Shown here piece after piece: positions 1 through 8,481 of a stretch of DNA of 64,000 nucleotides. The DNA is from Agrococcus jejuensis. GTDB lineage: Bacteria; Actinomycetota; Actinomycetes; Actinomycetales; Microbacteriaceae. The notes below the pieces were generated by a model. The model was not told the origin of the DNA, did no database searches, and saw nothing but the letters and a program-made list of their open reading frames with translations. Numbering within the stretch: the stretch's first letter is position 1; every line of letters begins with the position of its first letter. The translations under genes were made by a program, and so were the position numbers. Location of the stretch: positions 558,001 through 622,000 of the forward strand of contig NZ_VEFR01000001.1 of NCBI RefSeq assembly GCF_007679035.1, read 5' to 3'.

Positions 1-1
1 C

Positions 2-541
2 TCGGTCGACTTCCAGGTCATGACGGGCCGCATGCCGCTCGCGTTCTCCGGCCCGCAGGGCATGGCGCGCACGCCGCAGTTCTCGCAGGAGCAGTCCGAC
101 GCGATGGGCGAGTACATCGCCGCGCTCGCACCGGGACCCGACGTGCCGAGCGAGGAGGTGCTCGACACCGCCGACGCCAACGTCGCCAACGGTGGCGAGA
201 TCTTCCGCATCAACTGCGCCATGTGCCACAACGTGGCCGGCGCCGGCGGTGCGCTCACCGAGGGCAAGTTCGCCCCCGACCTGCACGACATCGACGCCGC
301 GCACATCTACGAGGCCATGCTCACGGGTCCGCAGAACATGCCGGTGTTCAACGACGACAACATCTCGCCCGAGGAGAAGGCCGACATCATCGCCTACCTC
401 CACTTCCTCGACGAGAACCCGAGCGTCGGTGGCTTCGACCTGGGCTCGCTCGGCCCCGTGTCCGAGGGTCTGTTCATCTGGATCTTCGGTCTCGGCGGCA
501 TCGTGGCGATCACGGTCTGGCTGACGGCGAAGCCCAACTGA
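2..541 (+). CDS. qcrC: Cytochrome bc1 complex diheme cytochrome c subunit, C-terminal part
   Basis: This is the 3' part of the gene; the reading frame is open at the window edge. QcrC passes electrons from the bc1 core to cytochrome aa3 oxidase in actinobacteria, replacing soluble cytochrome c. The visible part has one CxxCH heme motif (CAMCH, codons at about 215-229), which belongs to the second heme domain. Near the C-terminus is one hydrophobic segment (FIWIFGLGGIVAITVWL) that anchors the protein. The first heme domain and signal region lie upstream of the window. The stop codon overlaps the qcrA start by one base (TGATG), so the two are translationally coupled. Confidence 0.93.
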   Translation, partial: SVDFQVMTGRMPLAFSGPQGMARTPQFSQEQSDAMGEYIAALAPGPDVPSEEVLDTADANVANGGEIFRINCAMCHNVAGAGGALTEGKFAPDLHDIDAAHIYEAMLTGPQNMPVFNDDNISPEEKADIIAYLHFLDENPSVGGFDLGSLGPVSEGLFIWIFGLGGIVAITVWLTAKPN

Positions 542-1635
542 TGGCCGAGGAGACGAAGATGCAGGACGTCGAGCTCCACCGCGATGCGGCGCTCGAGCGA
601 TCGAGCGAGTTCGAGAACCCTGGGCTGCCCCCGCACCGGAAGCGCCAGACCGATCTCCACCCCGAGAAGGCGAAGCGCGCCGAGCGCACGGTCTTCACGT
701 GGTTCCTCGTGTCGGCCCTCGGCTCGATCGTCGCCGTCGCGGCGTACATCGCCGTGCCGATCACCCCGGGCGACCTCACGACGACGAGGATGAACAACCT
801 CCTCCTCGGCCTCGGCATCGCGCTCGCGCTGCTGTCCATCGGCATCGGTGCGGTGCACTGGTCGAAGCAGCTCATGAGCGACGAGGAGCACGTCGACCTG
901 CGTCACCCGACGCGCGGCTCCGACGCCACCCGCGCGAAGGCCGTCGAGGTCTTCACGCTCGGCGACCAGGAGTCGGGCTTCTCGCGCCGCTCGCTCATCC
1001 GCAACTCGCTCATCGGCGCCCTCGCCGTCGTGCCGCTGCCCGCCGTCGTGCTCTTCCGCGACCTCGCACCGGCCGACGAGGTGCCCACGGACGTGTTCGC
1101 CCACACCATGTGGGAGGCGGGCACGCGACTGTGCCTCGACCCCACCGGCACGCCCATCCGTGCCGAGGACGTGTCCTACGGCTCCGCCTTCCACGTGATC
1201 CCCGAGGATCTCGAGGAGTCGGAGCACCCGCTCGACGAGAAGGCCAAGGCAGCGGTGCTGCTCATGCGCCTGCCCGCCGACGCGCTCAACGAGTCCCCCG
1301 AACGTGCAGGCTGGTCGTACGACGGCATCGTCGCCTACTCCAAGATCTGCACCCACGTCGGTTGCCCTGTCGCTCTGTACGAGCAGCAGACGCACCACCT
1401 GCTCTGCCCGTGCCACCAGTCGACCTTCGACGTGAAGAACCACTGCAAGGTCATCTTCGGCCCCGCGAAGCGCCCCCTGCCCCAGCTGCCGATCACGGTC
1501 GACGACGAGGGCTACCTCATCGCACAGCGCGACTTCACCGAGCCCGTCGGTCCCTCGTACTTCGAGCGTCTCCATGACGTCGACGAGGACGGACACGTGC
1601 AGGTCGCCGGCACCACCACGGAGCAGCGAGCATGA
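541..1635 (+). CDS. qcrA: Cytochrome bc1 complex Rieske iron-sulfur subunit
   Basis: This is the 364-residue Rieske subunit of the menaquinol-cytochrome c reductase. The 2Fe-2S ligands are visible as CTHVGC (Cys270, His272) and CPCH (Cys289, His292), with the disulphide cysteines C275 and C291. Hydrophobic segments near residues 52-72, 85-105 and 155-175 match the three-helix N-terminus typical of actinobacterial QcrA rather than the single helix of proteobacterial Rieske proteins. The ATG at 541 is chosen because it overlaps the qcrC stop. The gene ends in an ATGA overlap with qcrB. Confidence 0.96.
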   Translation: MAEETKMQDVELHRDAALERSSEFENPGLPPHRKRQTDLHPEKAKRAERTVFTWFLVSALGSIVAVAAYIAVPITPGDLTTTRMNNLLLGLGIALALLSIGIGAVHWSKQLMSDEEHVDLRHPTRGSDATRAKAVEVFTLGDQESGFSRRSLIRNSLIGALAVVPLPAVVLFRDLAPADEVPTDVFAHTMWEAGTRLCLDPTGTPIRAEDVSYGSAFHVIPEDLEESEHPLDEKAKAAVLLMRLPADALNESPERAGWSYDGIVAYSKICTHVGCPVALYEQQTHHLLCPCHQSTFDVKNHCKVIFGPAKRPLPQLPITVDDEGYLIAQRDFTEPVGPSYFERLHDVDEDGHVQVAGTTTEQRA

Positions 1636-3251
1636 CCACCACCCAGTCCCCCAACGCAGCGCCCGCGTCGCAGGCGCCGCAGCAGCGCAAGACGGTCACG
1701 TCGTGGGCTGCGAACTACCTCGACGAGCGCACGAGCATCTCGGGCGTCACCGCCTACCTCGGGCGCAAGATCTTCCCCGACCACTGGTCGTTCATGCTCG
1801 GCGAGGTCGCGCTCTACTCGTTCGTCGTGATCCTGCTCTCGGGCACGTTCCTGACGTTCTTCTTCGACCCGTCGATGGGGCACACGACCTACGAGGGCTC
1901 GTACGTGCCGCTCAAGGGCATCGAGATGTCGATCGCCTACGCGTCGTCGCTCGACATCTCGTTCGACATCCGCGGCGGCCTGCTCATGCGCCAGGTGCAC
2001 CACTGGGCGGCGCTGCTGTTCGTGGCCTCCATCGGCCTGCACATGCTGCGCGTGTTCTTCACGGGCGCGTTCCGCAAGCCGCGCGAGCTCAACTGGGTCA
2101 TCGGCTTCCTGCTCTTCATCCTCGCGATGGCCGAGGGCTTCACGGGCTACTCGCTCCCCGACGACCTGCTCTCGGGCAACGGCCTCGCGATCATCAACGG
2201 CATGGTCAAGGCCATCCCGCTGGTCGGCGGCTGGATCTCGTACCTGCTCTTCGGCGGCATGTTCCCTGGCGTCGACGTCATCCCGAGGCTCTTCGTGCTG
2301 CACATCATGCTGCTGCCCGCGATCCTCATCGTGCTGCTCGGCATGCACATGGTGCTGCTGGTGCTCAACAAGCACACGCAGTTCGCAGGCCCCGGCAAGA
2401 CGAACGAGAACGTCGTCGGCGTGCCGATCATGCCGGTGTTCGCCGCGAAGGCCGGTGGCTTCTTCTTCCTCGTCTTCGGCGTCATCATGGCGATCGCCGC
2501 GACGTTCACGATCAACCCGATCTGGAACTACGGGCCATACGACCCATCGCCCGTCTCGGCAGGCACGCAGCCCGACTGGTACATCGGCTTCGCCGACGGT
2601 GCGCTGCGTCTCGCGCCAGGCTGGGAGACGGAGCTCTTCGGCCTGACGTTCTCGTGGAACATCCTCATCCCGATGGCCGTCCTCGGACTCTTCATCGTGC
2701 TCGTGATGTTCTACCCGTTCATCGAGGCGTGGGTCACGCAGGACAAGCGGGAGCACCACCTCGCCGACCGTCCCCGCAACGCCCCGACCCGCACCGCGAT
2801 CGGCGCAGCCGGCGTCGTGTTCTACGCGGTCATGTGGGCGGGTGCGTCGTCGGACCTCATCGCCACGCACTTCCATCTCAACGTGTTCCAGGTCACGTGG
2901 GTGCTGCAGGCGCTCATCTTCCTCGGTCCGATCATCGCCTTCTGGGTGACGAAGCGCGTCGCGCTCGGCCTCCAGAAGAAGGACCGCGAGATCCTGCTGC
3001 ACGGCTTCGAGTCGGGCCGCATCGTGCGCCGACCGGGTGGCGAGTACATCGAGGTGCACCAGGGCCTCGACGAGTACGAGTCGTGGAAGCTGAAGGCCTT
3101 CGAGTCGCCGGAGCCCGCCAAGGTGCGCCCCGACGAGCGCGGTCGCATCACGACGGGCACCCACGTCCGCGCAGCGCTCTCGCGCTGGTTCTTCGAGGAC
3201 CGCATCGAGCCGGTCACGAAGGCCGAGGTCGAGCGCGCCTCGCATCACTGA
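1632..3251 (+). CDS. qcrB: Cytochrome bc1 complex cytochrome b subunit
   Basis: This is the 539-residue membrane core of the bc1 complex, which oxidises menaquinol and carries hemes bL and bH. Many hydrophobic helices are present. Heme-binding histidines sit in paired helices, in the VHHWAALL/GLHMLRVFF segment and the later VLHIMLLP/LGMHMVLLVL segment. The hydrophilic C-terminal extension of about 120 residues is typical of actinobacterial QcrB. Translation is coupled to qcrA by an ATGA overlap. The ctaE gene that usually precedes qcrC would be upstream of the window. Confidence 0.96.
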   Translation: MTTTQSPNAAPASQAPQQRKTVTSWAANYLDERTSISGVTAYLGRKIFPDHWSFMLGEVALYSFVVILLSGTFLTFFFDPSMGHTTYEGSYVPLKGIEMSIAYASSLDISFDIRGGLLMRQVHHWAALLFVASIGLHMLRVFFTGAFRKPRELNWVIGFLLFILAMAEGFTGYSLPDDLLSGNGLAIINGMVKAIPLVGGWISYLLFGGMFPGVDVIPRLFVLHIMLLPAILIVLLGMHMVLLVLNKHTQFAGPGKTNENVVGVPIMPVFAAKAGGFFFLVFGVIMAIAATFTINPIWNYGPYDPSPVSAGTQPDWYIGFADGALRLAPGWETELFGLTFSWNILIPMAVLGLFIVLVMFYPFIEAWVTQDKREHHLADRPRNAPTRTAIGAAGVVFYAVMWAGASSDLIATHFHLNVFQVTWVLQALIFLGPIIAFWVTKRVALGLQKKDREILLHGFESGRIVRRPGGEYIEVHQGLDEYESWKLKAFESPEPAKVRPDERGRITTGTHVRAALSRWFFEDRIEPVTKAEVERASHH

Positions 3252-3258
3252 TCCGCGC

Positions 3259-4287
3259 ATGCTGCAGTTCGGGCTCCACACCTTCGGCGACGTCCTGGGT
3301 GCGGAGCCCGACGCGCATCCCCGCACGATCCGCGAGGTCGTCGCCGAGGGCGTGCTCGCCGACCGCGTCGGCGTCGACTTCCTGGGGCTCGGCGAGCATC
3401 ACCGTGCCGACTTCGCGCTGACGGCGCCGGAGGTCGTGCTCGGCGCCCTCGCGACCGCGACCGAGCGCATCCGCCTCGGCACCGCGGTGACGGTGCTGTC
3501 GTCGGCGGATCCCGTGCGGGTGTTCGAGCAGTTCGCGACGATCGACGGCCTCTCGAACGGTCGCGCGGAGCTCATCGTGGGCCGTGGCTCCTTCGTGGAG
3601 TCCTTCCCGCTCTTCGGCTTCCGACTCGAGGACTACGAGACGCTCTTCGAGGAGCGGCTCGAGCTGCTCGCGGCGCTCGTCGCAGAGCAGCCCGTGACGT
3701 GGAGCGGCACGCTGCGCGCGTCGCTCGCCGACCAGCAGGTGTGGCCGCGCTCGCAGGCGTCGGCCGCGGGTGGCCGCATGCCCGTGTGGGTCGGCGTGGG
3801 CGGCACGCCGCAGTCGGTCGTGCGCACCGCGCGGTACGGCTTCGACCTCATGCTCGCCGTCATTGGCGGCAGCCCGAAGGCGTTCGCACCGTTCGCGAGC
3901 CTCTACCGCGACGCCATGACGCGCTTCGCGCACGACGGCGGCCGCGTCGGCCTGCACTCCCCCGGCCTCGTCGCCGAGACGGACGCCGAGGCGCGCGAGC
4001 TGCTGCGGCCGCACTGGATCGCGCAGCGCAACCGCATCGGCGCCGAGCGAGGCTGGGGTCCGGCGAGCGTGCGGGAGTTCGACGATGCCGCGAGCGACGA
4101 CGGTGCGCTGTTCGTCGGATCGCCCGAGACGGTCGCCGCGAAGATCGTACGCGCGGCCAGCGACCTCGGGCTCGACCGCTTCGACCTCAAGTACGCGTCG
4201 GGCACGCCGCACGACGCGAACCTGCGCACGATCGAGCTCTTCGGCACCGAGGTCATGCCGCGCGTGCGCGCCGCGCTCGACGCCTAG
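3259..4287 (+). CDS. LLM-class (luciferase-like) flavin-dependent oxidoreductase
   Basis: This 342-residue protein has the luciferase-like monooxygenase TIM barrel. Family features are an N-terminal FGLHTFGD strand, FLGLGEHHRADF (residues about 37-48), TERIRLGTAVTVLSS and the NGRAELIVGRGSF segment. Members use reduced flavin (FMNH2 or F420) on varied substrates, so the substrate cannot be read here. It starts only 7 bases after qcrB and is probably co-transcribed with qcrCAB, although no respiratory role is known for the family. The gene is convergent with the next one. Confidence 0.85.
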   Translation: MLQFGLHTFGDVLGAEPDAHPRTIREVVAEGVLADRVGVDFLGLGEHHRADFALTAPEVVLGALATATERIRLGTAVTVLSSADPVRVFEQFATIDGLSNGRAELIVGRGSFVESFPLFGFRLEDYETLFEERLELLAALVAEQPVTWSGTLRASLADQQVWPRSQASAAGGRMPVWVGVGGTPQSVVRTARYGFDLMLAVIGGSPKAFAPFASLYRDAMTRFAHDGGRVGLHSPGLVAETDAEARELLRPHWIAQRNRIGAERGWGPASVREFDDAASDDGALFVGSPETVAAKIVRAASDLGLDRFDLKYASGTPHDANLRTIELFGTEVMPRVRAALDA

Positions 4288-4302
4288 GCGGTCGAGGACC
4301 GG

Positions 4303-4890
4303 TCAGGCCGTCAGCGTCGCGCCGCAGTCGCGGCACGTGGCGCCGGCCGGCACCTCCATGAAGCAGCTCGTGCACGTCACGACGCGCATCGTGCCGTTGG
4401 CGGCGGCGCGCGGCGTGCGCGTGGCCCGCTCGCGCGGCGCCTTGCGCGTCGGAGCTGGCGGGCGCACCGAGCGGCGAGGGGTGAGCTGCGGCTGGCCACC
4501 GTCGTCGGGCAGCGTGGCGCCGAAGGCGCGGTAGCAGTCGAGGCGATCCTGCGCCGCCTGGCGCTCGCGCTCGTGCACGCCCTCGCCGGGCGCCGAGCCC
4601 GCGTGGTCGCCGACCGACAGGTCGGCGCGCACGCACAGCGAGGCGAGGCGCGGCTCGCCGCGCGTCTCGGCATCCGCTGCCACGCGCGCGAGCAGGCTGC
4701 CGACCCACTCGGGGGCCGGCTGCTTCGTCGTGATGCCGGTCGCGGACTGCACGCGGTGGCCGACCTCCTCCTCGGTCACCCACGCTCCGTAGACGCCGGC
4801 GGTCTCCACGAGCACGTCGCGTGCGGCCGGCGTCCACTGCCGGAGCGCATCGGACTGCGAGACGTACTTGCCATTGGCGAGGTCGGGCAT
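4303..4890 (-). CDS. Conserved hypothetical protein with C-terminal zinc ribbon
   Basis: This 195-residue protein has no function I can assign. The N-terminal 110 residues are folded-looking (a conserved SQSDALRQW start, then AARDVLVETAGVYGAWV and a winged-helix-like pattern). A basic, proline-rich linker follows. The C-terminus has four cysteines (C173, C176, C186, C189; CTSC and CRDC) that form a zinc ribbon. Similar proteins occur in other Microbacteriaceae as far as I recall, always uncharacterised. A good ribosome-binding site (GGAGGAC) precedes the ATG at 4890. A nucleic-acid-binding role is a guess from the zinc ribbon and basic linker. Confidence 0.75.
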   Translation of the reverse strand: MPDLANGKYVSQSDALRQWTPAARDVLVETAGVYGAWVTEEEVGHRVQSATGITTKQPAPEWVGSLLARVAADAETRGEPRLASLCVRADLSVGDHAGSAPGEGVHERERQAAQDRLDCYRAFGATLPDDGGQPQLTPRRSVRPPAPTRKAPRERATRTPRAAANGTMRVVTCTSCFMEVPAGATCRDCGATLTA

Positions 4891-4927
4891 GCGGGGTGTC
4901 CTCCTAGGAAGTGGTCCATCTGCCAGG

Positions 4928-5398
4928 CTACGTCACTCCGGGCTCGCCGGTCGCCGCCCGCTCGCCGTCCCGGGTGCCGGAGAAGGGTCCCAGCGCGTCA
5001 CGGAGGGCGACGAGCGCCTCCGCCGACATCCCCGTGGCCGCCATCACCTGCTCGGGCACGCGCAGCGCCTGCTCGCGCAGCGCTCGCCCCGCGTCGGTGA
5101 GCCCGATGTCGAGCACCCGCTCGTCGACGGTGCTGCGGATGCGCGTGGCGAGCCCCTGGGCCTCGAGCCTGCGCACGAGCGGCGACAGCGTCGCGGGCTC
5201 GAGCGCCACCGTCCCAGCGAGGTCACGGAGCGATCGCGGTGCACGCTCCCAGAGCGCGAGCATGACGAGGTACTGCGGATGCGTGAGCCCGAGGGGCTCG
5301 AGGATGGGCCGATAGATCGCGACGACGTTGCGCGCCGCCGTGACGATGGCGAAGCAGACCTGCTCGTCGAGCAGCAGGAGATCGTCGCGTCGCGTCAT
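4928..5398 (-). CDS. MarR-family regulator, OhrR-like
   Basis: This 156-residue winged-helix repressor resembles OhrR, the organic-peroxide sensor. The N-terminal stretch LLLLDEQVCFAIVTAARNV holds a cysteine (Cys15) at the place of the reactive OhrR cysteine. The LGLTHPQYLVMLALWE segment and the wing (STVDERVLDIGLTDAG) are characteristic. I chose ATG 5398; the frame extends upstream to 5470 but would then overlap the divergent gene. OhrR is normally next to an ohr/osmC peroxidase gene and none is present in this window, so its target is unclear. GAGGAT six bases before the start is a possible leaderless -10. Confidence 0.85.
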   Translation of the reverse strand: MTRRDDLLLLDEQVCFAIVTAARNVVAIYRPILEPLGLTHPQYLVMLALWERAPRSLRDLAGTVALEPATLSPLVRRLEAQGLATRIRSTVDERVLDIGLTDAGRALREQALRVPEQVMAATGMSAEALVALRDALGPFSGTRDGERAATGEPGVT

Positions 5399-5425
5399 GC
5401 CCTCATCCTCGCATGCATTCGTGAG

Positions 5426-5431
5426 TACACT
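5426..5431 (+). promoter_or_regulatory. Candidate -10 element for a leaderless transcript
   Basis: TACACT lies 7 bases upstream of the ATG at 5439, so a start point about 7 bases downstream would fall on the start codon. An 8-base palindrome (ATGATCAT, 5433-5440) covers the predicted start point and could be an operator for the divergent OhrR-like protein. Confidence 0.45.
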
Positions 5432-5438
5432 GATGATC

Positions 5439-5684
5439 ATGGCACGAAGGGAATCGTTGGCGTCGCGCATCCGCGCCGCAGGAGGCTTCTACCGCTGGTG
5501 GAACGCCCGACTCGTGCGCCTCGCGGGACCGGCGCAGCTGGGCGCATGGGGCGAGGACCGCGAAGGTCGCGCGACGGCCCGCGGCTGCCCCGAGTGCGGC
5601 CAGGCATGGGACGGCCACGAGACGCTGCACGTGCTCGGACGCGCCAAGCTGGTCTGCCCGACGCCGCCGACCGCCTCCGACTAG
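5439..5684 (+). CDS. Small conserved hypothetical protein with CxxC motif
   Basis: This 81-residue protein has a basic N-terminus (SLASRIRAAGGFYRWWNARL), a GPAQLGAWGED segment, a CPECGQAWDGHE motif and a further cysteine near the end (KLVCP). The cysteines and His suggest a small metal site. Proteins of this build appear in Microbacteriaceae without a known function. It is divergent from the OhrR-like gene with only 40 bases between starts. No ribosome-binding site is visible, which fits the leaderless promoter. Confidence 0.7.
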   Translation: MARRESLASRIRAAGGFYRWWNARLVRLAGPAQLGAWGEDREGRATARGCPECGQAWDGHETLHVLGRAKLVCPTPPTASD

Positions 5685-5701
5685 CACCGGCACGCCGCTG
5701 G

Positions 5702-5707
5702 TAGCGT
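5702..5707 (+). promoter_or_regulatory. Candidate -10 element for a leaderless transcript
   Basis: TAGCGT lies 7 bases before the GTG at 5715. No ribosome-binding site is visible between it and the start codon. Confidence 0.4.
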
Positions 5708-5714
5708 CCATCGG

Positions 5715-6278
5715 GTGCTCGGCCCACGCGATCCCCTGCCCCACCGCCCGACGCGCGTCCTCGTCGCCGGGCTGTCCGGTGCCGGCAAGACGACGCTCGC
5801 GCGTGCGCTGCAGGGCGTGCTCGGCATCCCGCACACCGAGATCGACAGCCTGCACCACGGGCCGGGCTGGCAGCCTCGACCGGCGTTCCTCGACGACGTC
5901 GACGCGCTCGTGGCCGGGGACGCCTGGATCTCGGAGTGGCAGTACGGCAGTGCCCGTGCACGCCTCGCCGCTCGCGCCGACACCCTCGTCTGGCTCGACC
6001 CTCCGCTGGCGGTCTCGATGGGCAGGCTGGTCCGCCGCACGCTCCGGCGCCGCATGCGCAGGGAGCGGCTCTGGCACGGCAACGTCGAGCCGCCGCTGCG
6101 CACGTTCCTCACGGACCCCGAGCACGTCGTGCGCTACGCGTGGGTGCATCGGAGGAAGTACCGCGATCGGCTCATCCCCGACGTCGCGGCAGCGCATCCC
6201 GAGCTCGTGATCGTGCACCTGCGATCGCAGGCCGACGTCGACCGATGGCTGGCTGGACTCCCCCGCCTCGACGACTGA
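5715..6278 (+). CDS. P-loop kinase-like protein (adenylate kinase/FlaR-type)
   Basis: This 187-residue protein has a Walker A motif GLSGAGKTT (residues 19-27). It also has the EIDSLHHGPGW segment and a WLDPPLAV strand typical of the adenylate-kinase-like proteins annotated as DNA topology modulation protein FlaR. Many arginines around residues 105-120 (RRTLRRRMRRE) form the lid-like basic region. The substrate is not known for the family. GTG 5715 is used because of the close -10 element. A strong bidirectional terminator follows. Confidence 0.8.
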   Translation: MLGPRDPLPHRPTRVLVAGLSGAGKTTLARALQGVLGIPHTEIDSLHHGPGWQPRPAFLDDVDALVAGDAWISEWQYGSARARLAARADTLVWLDPPLAVSMGRLVRRTLRRRMRRERLWHGNVEPPLRTFLTDPEHVVRYAWVHRRKYRDRLIPDVAAAHPELVIVHLRSQADVDRWLAGLPRLDD

Positions 6279-6292
6279 GCGCGCCGCTCACG

Positions 6293-6326
6293 ACGAACGC
6301 CCCGACCTCGCGGTCGGGGCGTTCGT
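6293..6326. terminator. Bidirectional terminator between the P-loop kinase gene and ctaF
   Basis: A perfect 15-base-pair inverted repeat (6293-6307 with 6312-6326) has a TCGC loop between two convergent genes. The stem ends in ACGAA/TTCGT, so both strands give a short U-containing tail. Confidence 0.85.
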
Positions 6327-6338
6327 GCAGGACTCGGG

Positions 6339-6758
6339 TCAGCGGCCGAAGTTGCCGCGGTAGAACTCGTAGACCCAGCCGACGAGCATGATGACCACGA
6401 GGGCGGCACCGATCGGCAGCAGGAAGACCGAGATCGCCAGGCCCATGAAGGTGAGCATGAGCGCACCCGCGAGGGCGATGGGCCACCACGACCACGGCGC
6501 GAAGTGGCCGAGCTCGGGGTCGCCGTCGTCGATGAGGGCCGTCTGGTCGTCCTCGGGCAGCACGCCGCCCGAGGTGCGGTGCACGATGCCCATGTAGGCG
6601 GCGATGAACGCGGCCAGGATGGCGCACAGGCCCATGCCCATCGTGCCCACCCACTCGACCTCGCCCGCGTAGGCGAGCATGTGCCAGATCGTGTAGCCGG
6701 CTGCGCAGAGCAGGAAGAAGACCGAGAGCGTCCAGAGGATCGCGATGTTGGCGCGCAT
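6339..6758 (-). CDS. ctaF: Cytochrome c oxidase subunit 4 (actinobacterial type)
   Basis: This 139-residue membrane protein has about four hydrophobic helices (residues about 5-30, 40-60, 92-108 and 110-130). The sequence pattern HMLAYAGEVEWVGTMGMG and the ending EFYRGNFGR are those of CtaF, a small subunit specific to actinobacterial aa3 oxidase. It lies 4 bases after ctaD and is the last gene of the ctaCDF unit, ending at a strong terminator. Confidence 0.93.
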   Translation of the reverse strand: MRANIAILWTLSVFFLLCAAGYTIWHMLAYAGEVEWVGTMGMGLCAILAAFIAAYMGIVHRTSGGVLPEDDQTALIDDGDPELGHFAPWSWWPIALAGALMLTFMGLAISVFLLPIGAALVVIMLVGWVYEFYRGNFGR

Positions 6759-6762
6759 CGGC

Positions 6763-8481
6763 TTACTTCACCTTGCCTTCGGAGATGTCGAGCACGGGCG
6801 ACTCGGGGGCATCCTTGAACGGACCCACGCCCACCTGCGGGCCCACCTCGGGGTGGTGCAGGTCGAACGCCGGCGACTCGCTGCGGATGCGCGGGATCGA
6901 CGTGAAGTTGTGGCGGGGCGGCGGGCAGCTCGTGGCCCACTCGAGCGAGCGGCCGGAGCCCCACGGGTCGTCGACCGTGACCTTCTCGCCGTGGCGAGCG
7001 GTGATGTAGACGTTCCAGAGGAACGGCACCATCGAGAACGCGAGGATGAACGCGCCCACGGTCGAGACCTGGTTCATCCAGGTGAAGCCGTCCTCCGGCA
7101 GGTAGCTGTAGTAGCGACGCGGCATGCCGATGACGCCCAGCCAGTGCTGGATGAGGAAGGTCATGTGGAACCCGATGAAGAGGAACCAGAAGTGCACGTG
7201 ACCGAGGCGGTCGTTGAGCATCTTGCCGGTCCACTTCGGCCACCAGAAGTAGAAGCCTGCGAACATCGCGAACACGACCGTGCCGAAGACGACGTAGTGG
7301 AAGTGCGCGACGACGAAGTAGCCGTCGGAGAGGTGGAAGTCGAGCGGCGGCGAGGCGAGGATGACGCCCGTGAGGCCACCGAAGACGAACGTCACGAGGA
7401 AGCCGATCGACCACACCATGGGCGAGTCCCAGGTGATGGAGCCGCGCCACATCGTGCCGATCCAGTTGAAGATCTTCACGCCGGTCGGCACCGCGATGAG
7501 CATCGTCATGAGCGCGAACCATGGCAGCAGCACGGATCCCGTGACGTACATGTGGTGCGCCCACACCGCCACCGAGAGGGCCGCGATCGCGATCGTCGCG
7601 TAGACGAGGGTCTTGTAGCCGAAGATGGGCTTGCGCGAGAACACCGGCAGGATCTCGGAGATGATGCCGAAGAACGGCAGCGCGATGATGTACACCTCTG
7701 GGTGCCCGAAGAACCAGAACAGGTGCTGCCACAGCAGCACGCCGCCGTTGGCCGCGTCGTAGATGTGCGCGCCGAAGAGGCGGTCGGCGGCCATGCCGAA
7801 CATCGCGGCCGCGAGCACGGGGAACGCGATGATCACGAGGATCGACGTGATGAGGATGTTCCACGTGAAGATCGGCATGCGGAACATCGTCATGCCGGGC
7901 GCGCGCATCGTCATGATCGTCGTGATGAAGTTCACGCCACCGAGGATCGTGCCGAAGCCCGACAACGCGAGGCCGAGGAACCAGAGGTTCGCTCCCGCCC
8001 CTGGCGAGAACGTCTCGTCGCTCAGCGGCGCGTACGCGGTCCAGCCGAACGACGCGGCGCCCTGCGGCGTGAGGAAGCCGGCGACGGCCATGAGCGAGCC
8101 GAACGAGTACAGCCAGTAGGCGAACGCGTTGAGACGCGGGAAGGCGACGTCGGGCGAGCCGATCTGGATCGGCATGAGCACGTTGGCGAAGCCCGCGAAG
8201 AGCGGCGTCGCGAACATGAGCAGCATGATCGTGCCGTGCATCGTGAAGAGCTGGTTGTACTGCTCCTTCGTGGGCACGATCTCGAGACCGGGCTCGAAGA
8301 GCTGCGCACGGATGATGAGCGCCATGACGCCGGCGATCGCGAAGTAGATGAACGACGTGATCAGGTACATGTACCCGATGGTCTTGGCGTCGGTGGAGGT
8401 GATCCACTTGACCAGCACGTTGCCCTTGCGCTCGAAGCCCGTGGAGCCCATGCGCTCCTCCTGGACGGTTGCGGTGGCCAT
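6763..8481 (-). CDS. ctaD: Cytochrome c oxidase subunit I (aa3)
   Basis: This 572-residue heme-copper oxidase core has twelve or more hydrophobic helices. The CuB site is seen in GHPEVY (His cross-linked to Tyr) and in the following HHMY pair. Heme ligands lie in the MHGTIML and HFHYVVFG segments. The K-channel stretch ([13 protein letters not shown]) is intact. ATG 8481 is preferred over GTG 8484 because GGAAGG sits 6 bases upstream of it; both overlap the ctaC stop. The protein reduces O2 to water and pumps protons, coupled to the bc1 complex. Confidence 0.96.
   Translation of the reverse strand: MATATVQEERMGSTGFERKGNVLVKWITSTDAKTIGYMYLITSFIYFAIAGVMALIIRAQLFEPGLEIVPTKEQYNQLFTMHGTIMLLMFATPLFAGFANVLMPIQIGSPDVAFPRLNAFAYWLYSFGSLMAVAGFLTPQGAASFGWTAYAPLSDETFSPGAGANLWFLGLALSGFGTILGGVNFITTIMTMRAPGMTMFRMPIFTWNILITSILVIIAFPVLAAAMFGMAADRLFGAHIYDAANGGVLLWQHLFWFFGHPEVYIIALPFFGIISEILPVFSRKPIFGYKTLVYATIAIAALSVAVWAHHMYVTGSVLLPWFALMTMLIAVPTGVKIFNWIGTMWRGSITWDSPMVWSIGFLVTFVFGGLTGVILASPPLDFHLSDGYFVVAHFHYVVFGTVVFAMFAGFYFWWPKWTGKMLNDRLGHVHFWFLFIGFHMTFLIQHWLGVIGMPRRYYSYLPEDGFTWMNQVSTVGAFILAFSMVPFLWNVYITARHGEKVTVDDPWGSGRSLEWATSCPPPRHNFTSIPRIRSESPAFDLHHPEVGPQVGVGPFKDAPESPVLDISEGKVK

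Noticed and set aside
5399..5470. Longer N-terminus for the OhrR-like protein starting at 5470
   Set aside because: It would cover the promoter and start of the divergent gene and adds residues with no counterpart in the MarR/OhrR family.
6134..8407. Very long open frame antisense/out of frame to ctaD and ctaF
   Set aside because: Its translation is arginine/histidine-rich with no family signature, while the other frame encodes intact CtaD and CtaF. It is a shadow frame caused by high G+C.
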